Assembly: GCF_030824455.1 (NCBI RefSeq)
Contig: NZ_JAVBXR010000119.1
Span: forward strand, 1-42,391
DNA: 42,391 bases
Direction: 5' to 3'
Origin: Desulfobulbus sp.
GTDB lineage: Bacteria; Desulfobacterota; Desulfobulbia; Desulfobulbales; Desulfobulbaceae
The position numbers and the translations under genes were made by a program. A model generated the notes under the pieces. The model was not told the origin of the DNA, ran no database searches, and saw nothing but the letters and a program-made list of their open reading frames with translations. This document shows positions 1 to 9,061 of this stretch, piece by piece. Each line of letters begins with the position of its first letter. Position 1 is the first letter of the stretch.

Positions 1-320
1 TTCACCTGCCAAGTGAGTTTTCAGGACAGGCGGATATTGCAATATTTTTACTGAAATTTCAATATGTTGATTTTAATTTTACGTTGATTTTATAGATGTT
101 TTTTCACTGAACCAGGTATGCTCTAAAGAGATTTACGATGTCTCCGACTGGAAAGAGGAAAACATAACAGTTCAATAAGCAGACTTTTTTCCGCCATATC
201 ATCCCGTGTGGGTGGACATTTTTTGCACTTATTCATATCTGAGGGCCGAAAAATGGAATTAGTGCTTATCGGATTTCCGCTTATTGTGCTGTTTGGTGTG
301 GAATGTGGACAAACAACCTC
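1..320. other. AT-rich stretch with no supported gene
   Basis: This is the region beyond the 3' end of cysK. It is clearly more AT-rich than the cysK side. I see no convincing coding frame; a 61-codon frame at 208-393 lacks family features and runs into the antisense of cysK. It holds a perfect 12-bp palindrome ATATTGCAATAT at 34-45 and a short direct repeat of TTGATTTTA near 67-100. The neighbouring gene to the left is outside the window, so this may be its upstream regulatory region. Confidence 0.4.
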
Positions 321-1244
321 TCATCCCATCAAATCCGTGCTCAGATACCGCTCGCCGGTGTCGGGCAGGATGAACACGATCCGTTTGCCCTGAAACTCGG
401 GTCGGGCGGCGAGCTGCAAGGCCCCGGCCAGGGCCGCGCCGCCGGAGATGCCGCAGAGGATGCCTTCCCGTCTGGCCAGGGTTTGCGCCTGACGGATGGC
501 CTCGTCGTTTTCAACGGCAACGATCTCGTCGACCACCGACCGCTCAAAGTTGCCGGGCACAAATCCGGCGCCAATGCCCTGAATTTTGTGCGGTCCGGGT
601 TTGCCGCCGGCAAGCACCGGCGAGGCGGCCGGTTCCACCGCCACGATGCGTATTGCCGGATGCTGCTCCTTCAGAATACCGCCCGCGCCGCTGACGGTGC
701 CGCCGGTGCCGACTCCGGCGACCAGGGCGTCGATTCGCCCCTCGCATTGCCGCCAGATCTCCGGCCCGGTGGTCCGCCGGTGCATGGCCGGGTTGGCGGG
801 GTTGGAAAATTGGTCCGGCATCCAGGCCCCCGGCGTCTGCCGCTGAATTTCGCTGGCCCTGGCGATGGCGCCTTTCATGCCCTCGGCCGCCGGGGTAAGC
901 ACCAGCTCAGCCCCCAGATGGATCAGCAGTTTGCGCCGCTCGATGCTCATGCTCTCCGGCATGGTGAGGATCAGTCGGTACCCCCGGCTGGCGCTGACAA
1001 AGGCTAGGCCAATGCCGGTGTTGCCGCTGGTCGGCTCGACAATGGTCCCGCCCGGTTGCAGTATCCCCCGGTGTTCGGCGTCGTCGATCATGGCCAGGGC
1101 CACCCGATCCTTGATGCTGCCCAGCGGATTGAAGGATTCGACCTTGGCCAGCAGTTCGACCCCGGTCTCGGCGCTCAGGCGTTGCAGGCGGACCAGCGGG
1201 GTGTCGCCGACGGCCTGGGTGAAATCAGTGCATAGGTTTTTCAT
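321..1244 (-). CDS. cysK: Cysteine synthase (O-acetylserine sulfhydrylase)
   Basis: A 307-residue PLP-dependent enzyme that makes L-cysteine from O-acetyl-L-serine and sulfide in the cytoplasm. Visible family features are the FNPLGSIKDR segment with the PLP lysine near residue 45, the SGNTGIGLA phosphate/substrate loop near residue 73, and the GTGGTVSG loop near residue 178 that holds the PLP phosphate. Length is normal for CysK/CysM. It is the last gene of a minus-strand run (metX, metW, cysE, HD-GYP gene, cysK) and directly uses the product of the cysE-encoded enzyme. The gap to the upstream HD-GYP gene is 85 bp, so it may be co-transcribed or have its own promoter. CysK and CysM cannot be separated with certainty by eye. 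Confidence 0.93.
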   Translation of the reverse strand: MKNLCTDFTQAVGDTPLVRLQRLSAETGVELLAKVESFNPLGSIKDRVALAMIDDAEHRGILQPGGTIVEPTSGNTGIGLAFVSASRGYRLILTMPESMSIERRKLLIHLGAELVLTPAAEGMKGAIARASEIQRQTPGAWMPDQFSNPANPAMHRRTTGPEIWRQCEGRIDALVAGVGTGGTVSGAGGILKEQHPAIRIVAVEPAASPVLAGGKPGPHKIQGIGAGFVPGNFERSVVDEIVAVENDEAIRQAQTLARREGILCGISGGAALAGALQLAARPEFQGKRIVFILPDTGERYLSTDLMG

Positions 1245-1309
1245 GTTGTTGTCCTCTCAGGTTTCGACAGGGAGCGGCCAGGAGCTGCCAAGATCGGCAA
1301 TTGTGGGCG

Positions 1310-1329
1310 GGCCGCCATAAACTGCGGCC
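1310..1329 (-). terminator. Small GC-rich hairpin after the HD-GYP gene
   Basis: GGCCGC (1310-1315) pairs with GCGGCC (1324-1329) around an 8-nt loop, immediately after the stop of the HD-GYP gene and before cysK. There is no T-tract after it on the minus strand, so it is at best a weak terminator or attenuation/processing hairpin between the two genes. Confidence 0.25.
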
Positions 1330-4317
1330 TCACGCAACCTCTGGGTGGAGATAGGGTTCGATGTCCACCGCATCAATCTGTTCCGGCCGCATGTACTGCG
1401 CGGCATAGTCGCGATAGACGCCGGCGCGCAGGAACAGCGCAAACAGGTCCGGATCAATATGCTGGTTGTTCTTCATCCGGGCCATGATGTCGATAGCTTC
1501 CGACAAGGTTTTGCCCTTTTTGTAGGGCCGGTCGGCGGCGGTGAGCGCCTCAAAGATGTCGGCCACCGCCACCATCCGGGCCGCCACGCTCATGTCTGCG
1601 GCCTTGAGCCTTCTCGGAAAGCCCGTTCCGTTCATCTTTTCGTGGTGGCTGCCTGCAATTTCGGGCACTTGACGCAAGTGTTTGGGAAAAGGCAGTTGCG
1701 ACAGCATGATGATGGTCTGGATGATGTGTTCGTTGATTTTATAGCGTTCCTCAGGGGACAGCGTGCCTTGGCCGACCGCAAGGTTGTGGAGTTCGCCCCG
1801 GTTGTACAGCCATTCAGGAATTTCGACCCGAAAACGCCACGGGTTGTCCGGCGGGATGCGATCCTGCGGCCGGCGCGCAAACAGGTGCTCCGGTTTGTCC
1901 GCGAGCAGGGGCTCGACCACCGGCAAGGGGGATGCCGGCATGCGGGCCTTGCGTTCCAATTCTTCATGGGAAACACCCAGCCGATCATCCAGGGTGCGGA
2001 TCCAGGTTTGCGCAGCAATGGCCTGCAAACGCTCGACCGCCGCAACCGTCATGGATTCGCCGCCTTCGTTGCAGCTGGCGACAAAGGCAAAATCATCGTC
2101 GAGCTGCCTGAACGCTTCTTGCAGCCGCGTCTGCGCCGTATGTTCATCCTCGACGGCGGCGATGGCTTTGAGGCAGGCAATTTCGGCGTCGCGCTTGAGC
2201 ACCTCAAAACGCATCCGCACTTCATGAATCCGGTCGTACAGGGTTTCCAGCTTGGTCGCCTTTTCGATGACATATTCGGGGGTTGTCACTTTGCCGCAGT
2301 CGTGCAGCCAGGCGGCCACATGGACGCTCTCCCAGCCTGCGGCGTCCAGTTGAAATGCCTTAAACGGGCCGGTTGTTTCTTGGCAGGCGGCGTGGGCCAG
2401 CATTTTGGTCAACTCCGGCACGCGCGTGCAATGCCCGCCGGTCGAGTGACTTTTGGCGTCGATTGAACCCGCAAGCATCTGGATGAAGGCCGCGAACAGC
2501 TCCTTCTGGGCGCCGATAAGCTCACGGGTTTCGAGGGAAATGCTGGAAGAGTTGGACAAGGCGTTCACAAACGCCAAGCGGGTGGCGCCGATGGGGGTCT
2601 TCCTTTGCAGGAGCAGCACGCCAAGCACCTGCCGCTGACGATTGATCAGCGGCACGACCACGCTGAACGGGGCCTCGGTCTGCCGGATCAGGTCGCCAAT
2701 GCCGGTCGTTTCTTCCGTTTCTCCCGCCTCTACTGCCTTTTCCGCCTGCTCCGGGAACAACGCCCCGGTCAGGGTGATCTGTTGCCGGATGGCCTGCTGG
2801 ATCAACGACGCGTTGCCCTTGATCGGGATCGGCCCCAGTCCCTCGGAGAGGTCGGCGCCGTCTCCGCTCAAGGCCACGGTCGGCACGAGTTCGTCCTTGT
2901 CCGCCAGATAGAGAACGCCCGCCTGGCCATCGCTTGCCGACAGGGTTTCTCGCAACAGCAGGGGCAGCAAGTGTTCGAAATCCTCTTCGGCGGCCACCGC
3001 CTGGGTGAGGTCAAGAAAGCGGCGGATGGCCCCTTTCATGCCGCCCATGGTGATCGAGAGTTCGTCCACCTCCTTGACCACCGAACGGAGCTGGATCGGG
3101 GTCGAGAATTCGAAGCGGCGGATCGATTCAGCCTCTTCGGCCAGTCGCCGCAAGGAGCCGGAAATGGCTCTGGAAATGCCCCAGGTGATCGGGACGGCAA
3201 CCAGGAGAATCAAGAGGGTGAGGGTGATCGAGGTGGAGCGAAGCCGCAGGGCGGTGGCGAACAGTTCGCGATCCGGGATGGCCATGGCCAGAAAAATGGG
3301 TTGGCCGCCGTCGATGAAAATTGGATGGATGCTGAGCCGCCAGTTCTCGCCTGCAATGCTGATTCGGCTGTTGTGCGCCTTGCTCCCGTCAAGTTGCCCG
3401 AGAACGGGCCGCAGGCCGTGCAGGGCGGGAACGCCCAGGTCGTCGAGTTGCTTCAGGTGGGGCGGACCGTCGGGGGCGGCGTCAACGGTTGTCTCTCGGG
3501 CGGCGTCTTCGTGCGCCAACACCAATCCGCTGGTGTTGACCAGGGCGAGATGGCTGCTTGGCGTCACTTTTTGCCGGGCCAAATTGGCTTCGATGGCGCC
3601 CAGGAGAATGTCGACGCCCACGACGCCCTTGCCGTTGGCCATACGCTGGGCAACCGTAACGCCCACCTTCCGGTCTAAAAAAAACAGATAGGGCGCGGTC
3701 GTGACCAGGCCCTCGGAAGCCATGCCGCTGGTGTACCACGGTCGGGTGCGCGGGTCAAAACTGGTAGGATACTCGGGATGCTCATCCGCGTGCAACACGG
3801 CAAAGGCGGCGTTGAGATACACGTAGGCGCCTCTCGCGCGCCCCTGGCCCTGTTCAACGCTCTGCACCATGAAACGCGTGCCAGGCGGCGCGCCTAGGCT
3901 TTGTCGTTGCTCATCGTTTTGTATTTGCCGCACAAACAGGAAATCCCCCGATTCGTAGCCAACGAATACGGAGGAGAAGTTGTCGGAACTGGTCAATGCG
4001 TGCCGGATCGCGCCCAGCCTGCGCCAACGGCTTGGCAGGTTCGTGGCGTCGCCGACAACGTCATGGCCAAGCAACCCGGCGGCCAGGCCCGCCGGAGCGA
4101 TAACGCCCCGGATTTCATTGACGATATTCTGGCTGATTTTTTCGGTTAGCGCCGTAGCCGACGCTTCCAGCGCGTCGCACGACAGCTTGTAGCCGACCCA
4201 GGCGGTGACGCCCCCCACAAGCAGGACCACAATCAGAAAAAGGGTCAGAATATGGATATGGAGGGGGAAGCGGCGGTCCATAGCGGCCAGGGCGACTCTG
4301 TTGGCGGCAACGCGCAT
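1330..4317 (-). CDS. Membrane-bound Cache-HAMP-GAF-HD-GYP protein (probable cyclic-di-GMP phosphodiesterase)
   Basis: A 995-residue sensor. There is an N-terminal membrane segment (about 19-41), a long periplasmic region of dCache type (about 45-355, with an FDPRTRPWY-type motif), a second membrane segment (about 360-382), a HAMP-like linker, a GAF-like domain (about 440-600), then a C-terminal HD-GYP domain. HD-GYP signatures are HDCGK from residue 672, HHEKMNGTGFP from residue 891, and DIFEALTAADRPY after it; the residues expected for the metal centre are present. The third GYP position reads GFP. HDCGK and HHE are separated by about 220 residues, much more than in a minimal HD-GYP domain, so an extra helical insertion is likely. 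The gene sits between cysE and cysK, 79 bp after cysE. The start is uncertain: Met1 lacks a clear ribosome site, and Met13 (4281) is an alternative. Confidence 0.88.
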   Translation of the reverse strand: MRVAANRVALAAMDRRFPLHIHILTLFLIVVLLVGGVTAWVGYKLSCDALEASATALTEKISQNIVNEIRGVIAPAGLAAGLLGHDVVGDATNLPSRWRRLGAIRHALTSSDNFSSVFVGYESGDFLFVRQIQNDEQRQSLGAPPGTRFMVQSVEQGQGRARGAYVYLNAAFAVLHADEHPEYPTSFDPRTRPWYTSGMASEGLVTTAPYLFFLDRKVGVTVAQRMANGKGVVGVDILLGAIEANLARQKVTPSSHLALVNTSGLVLAHEDAARETTVDAAPDGPPHLKQLDDLGVPALHGLRPVLGQLDGSKAHNSRISIAGENWRLSIHPIFIDGGQPIFLAMAIPDRELFATALRLRSTSITLTLLILLVAVPITWGISRAISGSLRRLAEEAESIRRFEFSTPIQLRSVVKEVDELSITMGGMKGAIRRFLDLTQAVAAEEDFEHLLPLLLRETLSASDGQAGVLYLADKDELVPTVALSGDGADLSEGLGPIPIKGNASLIQQAIRQQITLTGALFPEQAEKAVEAGETEETTGIGDLIRQTEAPFSVVVPLINRQRQVLGVLLLQRKTPIGATRLAFVNALSNSSSISLETRELIGAQKELFAAFIQMLAGSIDAKSHSTGGHCTRVPELTKMLAHAACQETTGPFKAFQLDAAGWESVHVAAWLHDCGKVTTPEYVIEKATKLETLYDRIHEVRMRFEVLKRDAEIACLKAIAAVEDEHTAQTRLQEAFRQLDDDFAFVASCNEGGESMTVAAVERLQAIAAQTWIRTLDDRLGVSHEELERKARMPASPLPVVEPLLADKPEHLFARRPQDRIPPDNPWRFRVEIPEWLYNRGELHNLAVGQGTLSPEERYKINEHIIQTIIMLSQLPFPKHLRQVPEIAGSHHEKMNGTGFPRRLKAADMSVAARMVAVADIFEALTAADRPYKKGKTLSEAIDIMARMKNNQHIDPDLFALFLRAGVYRDYAAQYMRPEQIDAVDIEPYLHPEVA

Positions 4318-4396
4318 GGCGCGATGTCAGGCCGGATCGGCCCCGCACCGGACCAGGGCGGAAACAGGATGGGACAAGGCCGCGCGCTCCGTCATG

Positions 4397-5362
4397 TCAA
4401 TCGCCCTCCTGTGCGCCGATGTAGACCAGCTTGGGTTGCTCCAGCATCACCCGGGTGTCCGGGCCGATTGATTCGGTCAGCCAGACGTTGCCGCCGATGA
4501 TCGAGCGCGCCCCGACCACGGTCTGGCCGCCGAGGATGGTGGCGTTGGCGTAGATGATGACGTCGTCCTCAATGGTGGGATGGCGCTTGACGTTGCGCAA
4601 CCGCGCGCCCGCATCCTTGGGCAACGACAAGGCCCCCAGGGTGACGCCCTGGTAGAGCCGCACCCGGTTGCCAATGGTGGTGGTCGAGCCGATCACCACC
4701 CCGGAACCGTGATCGATGAAAAAATCAGACCCGATGGTCGCCTCGGGATTGATGTCGATGGCGGTGCGGTGGTAGGCGTGCTCGCTCATGATGCGGGGAA
4801 TGAGCGGCACTCCCAGCTCATGGAGGCGGTGCGCCAGACGGTAGATCATGGTGGCGAACAGGCCGGGATAACTGAAGATGACCTCGTCCGAGTTGGCGGC
4901 GGCCGGGTCGCCGGTGAGAGTGGCGTCGATGTCCGATTCGAGCAGGCTGCGGATTTCGGGCAGGCTGTCGATCAAGTCGGCGGCGGTCTCGTAACTGCGC
5001 TCGCCGCAACGGCTGCACAGCTGGTTGTGACGAAAACAGTCGTGACGGATGGCCGAGCTGATCTGCCCGGCCAGATTCTCATACAACAGGCTGACCTGCT
5101 GCCCCAGATGATATTCCAGGTTCTCCGGGCGGAGGATCACCGTCGAGAAAAAACCGGGAAAAAGGATGCGCTGCAACAGCTCAATCAGGTCGATGACCTC
5201 GTTTTTCGAGGGAATCGGCACCGGTTCGATATGGCTGGCCCAACTGCCGCTTTTAAACCCCTCGCTGAGTCGCGCCACCACCGCCGGTATCGGATTGCGC
5301 ACCGCATTGGCGGCAATCGACTCGCTGCCGCAGGAGCCGGCCAACACTTCTTTTTGTCCCAT
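4397..5362 (-). CDS. cysE: Serine O-acetyltransferase (EpsC/CysE type)
   Basis: About 321 residues. It transfers acetyl from acetyl-CoA to L-serine, giving the O-acetylserine used by CysK. The N-terminal helical part is followed by a left-handed parallel beta-helix of hexapeptide repeats (INPEATIGSDFFIDHGSGVVIG and following), with the catalytic histidine of the DHGSG segment. The protein is of the long EpsC-like type with a CSRCGE insertion in the helical part. I chose ATG 5362 because GGAAGAG lies a few bases upstream; a GTG at 5392, overlapping the metW stop codon by 4 bases, is an alternative that would add 10 residues. It follows metW directly, so it is part of the metX-metW-cysE operon. 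Both products feed sulfur assimilation: O-acetylserine here and O-acetylhomoserine from MetX. Confidence 0.92.
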   Translation of the reverse strand: MGQKEVLAGSCGSESIAANAVRNPIPAVVARLSEGFKSGSWASHIEPVPIPSKNEVIDLIELLQRILFPGFFSTVILRPENLEYHLGQQVSLLYENLAGQISSAIRHDCFRHNQLCSRCGERSYETAADLIDSLPEIRSLLESDIDATLTGDPAAANSDEVIFSYPGLFATMIYRLAHRLHELGVPLIPRIMSEHAYHRTAIDINPEATIGSDFFIDHGSGVVIGSTTTIGNRVRLYQGVTLGALSLPKDAGARLRNVKRHPTIEDDVIIYANATILGGQTVVGARSIIGGNVWLTESIGPDTRVMLEQPKLVYIGAQEGD

Positions 5363-5388
5363 AATCAGCTCTTCCTGAAAAAATCGGT

Positions 5389-6024
5389 TCACGCCACCCG
5401 CTCCACCATCATGATGCCGTAGGTTGCCCGCAGGTTTTTGAAGGAGCGGACAATATTGCCTTTAAAATCGTGGTGGTGGGTGTTGATCGCCACCTCGCGC
5501 ACCGTGCGCACCCCGGAGATGCGCAGAAAACGTTTGAAGTCCCGGATGGAAATCACCCGGATGTTCGGGGTGTTGTACCACTCGTAGGGCAGTTGGTCGG
5601 TGATCGGAGCCATGCCGGTGAACAGGATCTGCAGCCGGGCCGACCAGTGGGCGAAATTGGGAAAACTGACGATCACCCGCTTGCCGATCCACAGCAGGTC
5701 GCTCAGCAACTCCTTGGGATCGCGGATTTGCTGCAGGGTCTGGCTGAGCACCACCACGTCGAAACGGCCCTCGGGGTAATCGCAGACCTCTTTACGGAAA
5801 TCGCCCTGGAGTACGGTCAGGCCGCGCTCAATGCATTTGGCCACCTTTTCCTCGGAAAACTCGATCCCTGTGCCTTTGATCTGCTTGTGTTTTTTAAGAT
5901 ATTCGAGCAGGTCGCCGTGGCCGCAGCCCAGGTCGAGCACCCGTGAGCCCGGTTCGATCCAGGAGGCGATGACCTGGAGATCAAAGCGCATGGCCTCCAA
6001 TTCCTGGTTATAGGCAGTGTTCAT
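5389..6024 (-). CDS. metW: MetW, methionine biosynthesis partner of MetX
   Basis: A 211-residue class I SAM-dependent methyltransferase-fold protein. The VLDLGCGHGDLL motif I near residue 30 would bind SAM, and the YEWYNTPNIR and NTHHHDFKGN segments are typical of MetW. In MetX/MetW-containing bacteria MetW supports homoserine acetylation by MetX. The gene overlaps the end of metX by 17 bp, and its stop meets the cysE start region, so tight translational coupling is expected. Start ATG 6024 is chosen because the protein alignment begins naturally there; an in-frame TTG at 6039 is less likely. Confidence 0.93.
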   Translation of the reverse strand: MNTAYNQELEAMRFDLQVIASWIEPGSRVLDLGCGHGDLLEYLKKHKQIKGTGIEFSEEKVAKCIERGLTVLQGDFRKEVCDYPEGRFDVVVLSQTLQQIRDPKELLSDLLWIGKRVIVSFPNFAHWSARLQILFTGMAPITDQLPYEWYNTPNIRVISIRDFKRFLRISGVRTVREVAINTHHHDFKGNIVRSFKNLRATYGIMMVERVA

Positions 6025-7162
6025 TATAGACCCGATCAAGAAAACCGCTGATTAAACCGTCCAATCGAGAGTTGGGCAGAAGAAAGGCGTCGTGCCCCCA
6101 CTGGGCCTCGATTTCACAAAAACTGACGTCGCTGCCGTTCTTTTTCAGGGCCGAGACAATCGCCCGTGACTGGTAGGTGGGGTAGAGCCAGTCCGAGCTG
6201 AACGAGATCACCAGAAAGGAGACCCCGGCCAGGGCCTCATTGACCAGCAGGTTGCCGCCGCCGCGTTCAAGATCAAAATAATCGGCGGCCTTGGTGATGT
6301 AGAGCAGCGAGTTGGCGTCGAAACGGTTGACGAATTTCTGCCCCTGGTGATGGAGATAGCTCTCCACCTGGAAATCGCCGGTGAAGTCGAAGGACAGGGC
6401 GCTGCGGTGCAGCCGGCGGCCGAACTTCTCGCGCATCGATTCGTCGGAAAGATAGGTGACATGCCCGATCATCCGCGCCACCGCCAGACCGTGGGTCGGG
6501 CCGGGGCCGTCGTAATAGTCGCCGTTGTTCCAGTCCGGATCGGCCATGATCGCCTGCCGAGCCACCTCGTTGAAGGCGATGGCCTGGGCCGAATGGCGGG
6601 AGGTGGTGGCCAGCGGAATGGCCGAGGCCACCATCTCGGGATGATCGGCGCACCAGCGCAGCACCTGCATGCCGCCCACCGAACCGCCGATCAACGACAT
6701 CAGTTTGCTGACGCCCAGATACTCGATCAAGCGTCTTTGGGCGGTCACCATGTCTTTGATCGTGACCATGGGGAAGGCCAGACCATAAGGTTTGCCGGTC
6801 TCGGGATTGATCGACGAGGGGCCGGTGGAGCCGCAGCAGCTGCCAAGGATGTTCGAGCAGATCACAAAATAGCGATTGGTGTCGATGGGTTTACCCGGCC
6901 CGACCATGTTGTCCCACCAGCCGGGCCGTTCGTCGTCCTGGTGCAGATATCCGGCCACATGGGAATCGCCGGAAAAGGCGTGGAGGATGAGCACGGCGTT
7001 GGTCCGCTCGGCGTTGAGTTCGCCCAGGGTTTCGTAGGCGAGCGTAATCGGACCGAGGCGGGCGCCGCAGTCCAGCACCATCTCATTCGGCGGCTCGGCA
7101 AAGGTGAACGTTTTGCGTTCAACCAACAGGCGCTTTTCCGCCGTCCCCACCGCGCCGCTCAT
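6008..7162 (-). CDS. metX: Homoserine O-acetyltransferase
   Basis: A 384-residue alpha/beta-hydrolase enzyme that acetylates L-homoserine from acetyl-CoA, the committed step of methionine synthesis by direct sulfhydrylation or transsulfuration. Visible features are the nucleophile elbow GGSVGGMQ (serine nucleophile; most relatives have GGSLGGMQ), the catalytic aspartate in SSDWLYP and the catalytic histidine in GHDAFL. ATG 7162 is chosen because GAGG lies 6 bases upstream and the longer frame to 7213 adds a sequence without family character. It is the first gene of the metX-metW-cysE set. I looked for a SAM riboswitch in the upstream 130 bp and could not make one out. Confidence 0.94.
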   Translation of the reverse strand: MSGAVGTAEKRLLVERKTFTFAEPPNEMVLDCGARLGPITLAYETLGELNAERTNAVLILHAFSGDSHVAGYLHQDDERPGWWDNMVGPGKPIDTNRYFVICSNILGSCCGSTGPSSINPETGKPYGLAFPMVTIKDMVTAQRRLIEYLGVSKLMSLIGGSVGGMQVLRWCADHPEMVASAIPLATTSRHSAQAIAFNEVARQAIMADPDWNNGDYYDGPGPTHGLAVARMIGHVTYLSDESMREKFGRRLHRSALSFDFTGDFQVESYLHHQGQKFVNRFDANSLLYITKAADYFDLERGGGNLLVNEALAGVSFLVISFSSDWLYPTYQSRAIVSALKKNGSDVSFCEIEAQWGHDAFLLPNSRLDGLISGFLDRVYNEHCL

Positions 7163-7297
7163 GGTTGCCTCACTGCTTGGCTGACTCGTGCGGTCAAGAT
7201 AATTGTCCCACAAAGTGGGAGCTCGCCGCGCTGTTTTCCTGATCGTTTCATGGGTGGAGTTATAAGCACAGGCCAGGGGATGCGCTACAAGAAAGTA

Positions 7298-7330
7298 CGC
7301 CGGGACGCAAAGAGTGCCTGCGTCCCGGCG
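7298..7330 (-). terminator. Hairpin terminator after the BPSS1780-like gene
   Basis: A perfect 12-bp stem, CGCCGGGACGCA (7298-7309) with TGCGTCCCGGCG (7319-7330), with a 9-nt loop. On the minus strand it comes 10 bases after the stop of the membrane-protein gene and is followed by TACTTTCTTG, a weak U-rich tail. It separates that gene from metX, which therefore must have its own promoter in 7163-7297. Confidence 0.7.
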
Positions 7331-7339
7331 GCGGGCGGA

Positions 7340-8629
7340 TCAGCGATCCGAGGGGAAGATGTCGCGGAATCCGGTGTAGTAGGAAAGCAGGGTCACGGCC
7401 ATTGCCGGCAGGCCGGCGATGGGGATGAGCACGAGGAGGAGAAAGAGCATGCCGCCGCTGTGCCCGGACACCAACGAACCGAGGCCCGCTGCCGCCAGCC
7501 CAAACAGCATTGAAGCCGCCGCTCCGAGCAGAAAAAAGACCAGGCCGTAGACCAGAAAGGCCGCCCAGTTTTTCAGCGTTGCCCGCAAGCTGAGCTTCAG
7601 GCTGTCCCAGGCGGGCAGATTTTCCAGGGCCACCAGGCAGGGGGCAAACCAGAAGGCCATCATGCCCGGAATCAGCAACAAAAGGACCACCAGGCTGCCC
7701 AGCAGGAGTGACGACGGGTGCTGCGCCATCATGGCGGCCGCCTGTTGGCTGTTGCCTCCCATCATCGGGCCCCAGAAGTCGATGCCGACAATGAGCACCA
7801 TGACGCCGCCGAGCAAGAGCGCTCCCAGGATATACAAGGCGCCAACCAGAAGCAACTGGTTGCGGTTGCGGCTGAAGCCCTCAAAGAGGGTTGCAGTGGT
7901 GAAATCGTCGTTATGGCTTTGCCGCTCGGCCGCATACATCAACCCGCCCGTCAGCACAGGGCTGACCAGCCAGGAGAGCAGGTTGCCCAGGAGCGGGATC
8001 AGGGAGAGCGGAACCATAATGAGCGCAAACACCAGCAGCATGCCCATCCAGCGCCACGGCGCCTCCAGGAACATGGCAAGGGCTGCCTTCACCCACTGCC
8101 AGCCGTGCGAGGCAGGCGTCTTGACGGGTTCGACCTCGCCGGGCGGCGTGGCATTGCGGGGACCCGAGTCGGCGGAGGCGCGGTTTGATTGGGACCGGTC
8201 GTTTCGGCGCGGCGCGGCGCTCCTCGAAACGCTGTGGTTGGCCGACTCCTGATGTGGGGATTGCACGGATTCGGAAGGAGGCGGCGGATGAGGCGCGGCG
8301 TCCTCCTGCGAGGTCTCGGGGGGCTTTTCGAGTTCGAGTCTGGTCGCGGTAGGCGATTCAGGTGGTTTAGGTGGTTCTGGCGGTGCAACCGGCATTGGCT
8401 GACAAGGCTGCAACTCCACCGCCACGCCGATGGCGGTCAGCGCTGCCCGGTATTGCTCCGCCACCTCAGGGCTGACGCCTTTTTTGACAACCGTCGGCTT
8501 GCCTGCGGCGAGCAGCCGCTCAACTTTGGCGCTGTCCAGTCGGGTCAACGCCGCCAGTTGCTCGACGGCCGTCGCAAAATCGGTTCCCGTCAGCAAGGCG
8601 CCAGTTAATACAATATTGAAGGTCTCCAC
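7340..8629 (-). CDS. BPSS1780-like multi-pass membrane protein with N-terminal recognition domain
   Basis: About 429 residues. The N-terminal 75 residues (FNIVLTGALLTGTDF, a run of short helices, then GKPTVVKKGVSPE) match a small domain often found in front of zinc-ribbon or membrane modules. A long Pro/Glu/Ser/Arg-rich linker follows (about 85-190). The C-terminal half has six or so hydrophobic segments typical of the BPSS1780/YciC-like membrane family, whose function is unknown. I place the start at GTG 8629, because AAGGAG lies 10 bases upstream and family members begin at this point; ATG 8653 has no ribosome site. It appears to be a single-gene transcript, bounded by a strong hairpin at its 3' end. 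Confidence 0.75.
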   Translation of the reverse strand: METFNIVLTGALLTGTDFATAVEQLAALTRLDSAKVERLLAAGKPTVVKKGVSPEVAEQYRAALTAIGVAVELQPCQPMPVAPPEPPKPPESPTATRLELEKPPETSQEDAAPHPPPPSESVQSPHQESANHSVSRSAAPRRNDRSQSNRASADSGPRNATPPGEVEPVKTPASHGWQWVKAALAMFLEAPWRWMGMLLVFALIMVPLSLIPLLGNLLSWLVSPVLTGGLMYAAERQSHNDDFTTATLFEGFSRNRNQLLLVGALYILGALLLGGVMVLIVGIDFWGPMMGGNSQQAAAMMAQHPSSLLLGSLVVLLLLIPGMMAFWFAPCLVALENLPAWDSLKLSLRATLKNWAAFLVYGLVFFLLGAAASMLFGLAAAGLGSLVSGHSGGMLFLLLVLIPIAGLPAMAVTLLSYYTGFRDIFPSDR

Positions 8630-9061
8630 AACAGTCCGTCTCCTTGCATCCATGCAAAAGTAGTTCAGGCGAGTCCGCAGGGCGGCTCGTGCCGCTTCAT
8701 GAGCCATTCGGCGAAAGGCCCGGGAGTATACAGTAAGGCCTGCACGCCTGGTTGCATCAGGCCGGCCGGTCAAATGACGCGTTCACGGGCAACAGATGCA
8801 CAGCGATTGAATTTTTGTATGAAATTGACGGGTTAAAGTCAAAGACTCTTTGCTGTTTTTGTGTGGAGCCTTGGATTGCAAGGGCTTGGGGCGGCGTGGG
8901 GCGGCTTGGAGCGGGGAGTTGTGTTCGGGTTTTGGTTTGCCTGGCCTGGGCGCCGCGCTGGCCGGATGCGAGCCGTTTGGGGATTTGCTCGCATCCCCCG
9001 TCGGGCTGGCAGGCTGGCAAAGGCTGTGGGACCACCGCGAGGTCGTCGTACAGGGCAGCCC
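8630..9061. other. Intergenic region with a 9-bp hairpin
   Basis: No gene supported in about 430 bp. It should carry the promoter of the minus-strand membrane-protein gene and the 3' end of the patB transcript. GGATGCGAG (8964-8972) pairs perfectly with CTCGCATCC (8988-8996), a possible factor-assisted terminator or RNA-stabilising hairpin for patB; no T-tract follows on the minus strand. The frames that run through here on both strands are antisense extensions of neighbouring genes. Confidence 0.4.

Noticed and set aside
1345..3678. Long plus-strand frames over the HD-GYP gene
   Set aside because: No family features; they mirror the third-codon G+C bias of the minus-strand gene.
7163..7297. 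SAM riboswitch upstream of metX
   Set aside because: I looked for the conserved junctions and pseudoknot elements and could not find a convincing match; a covariance-model search would decide.
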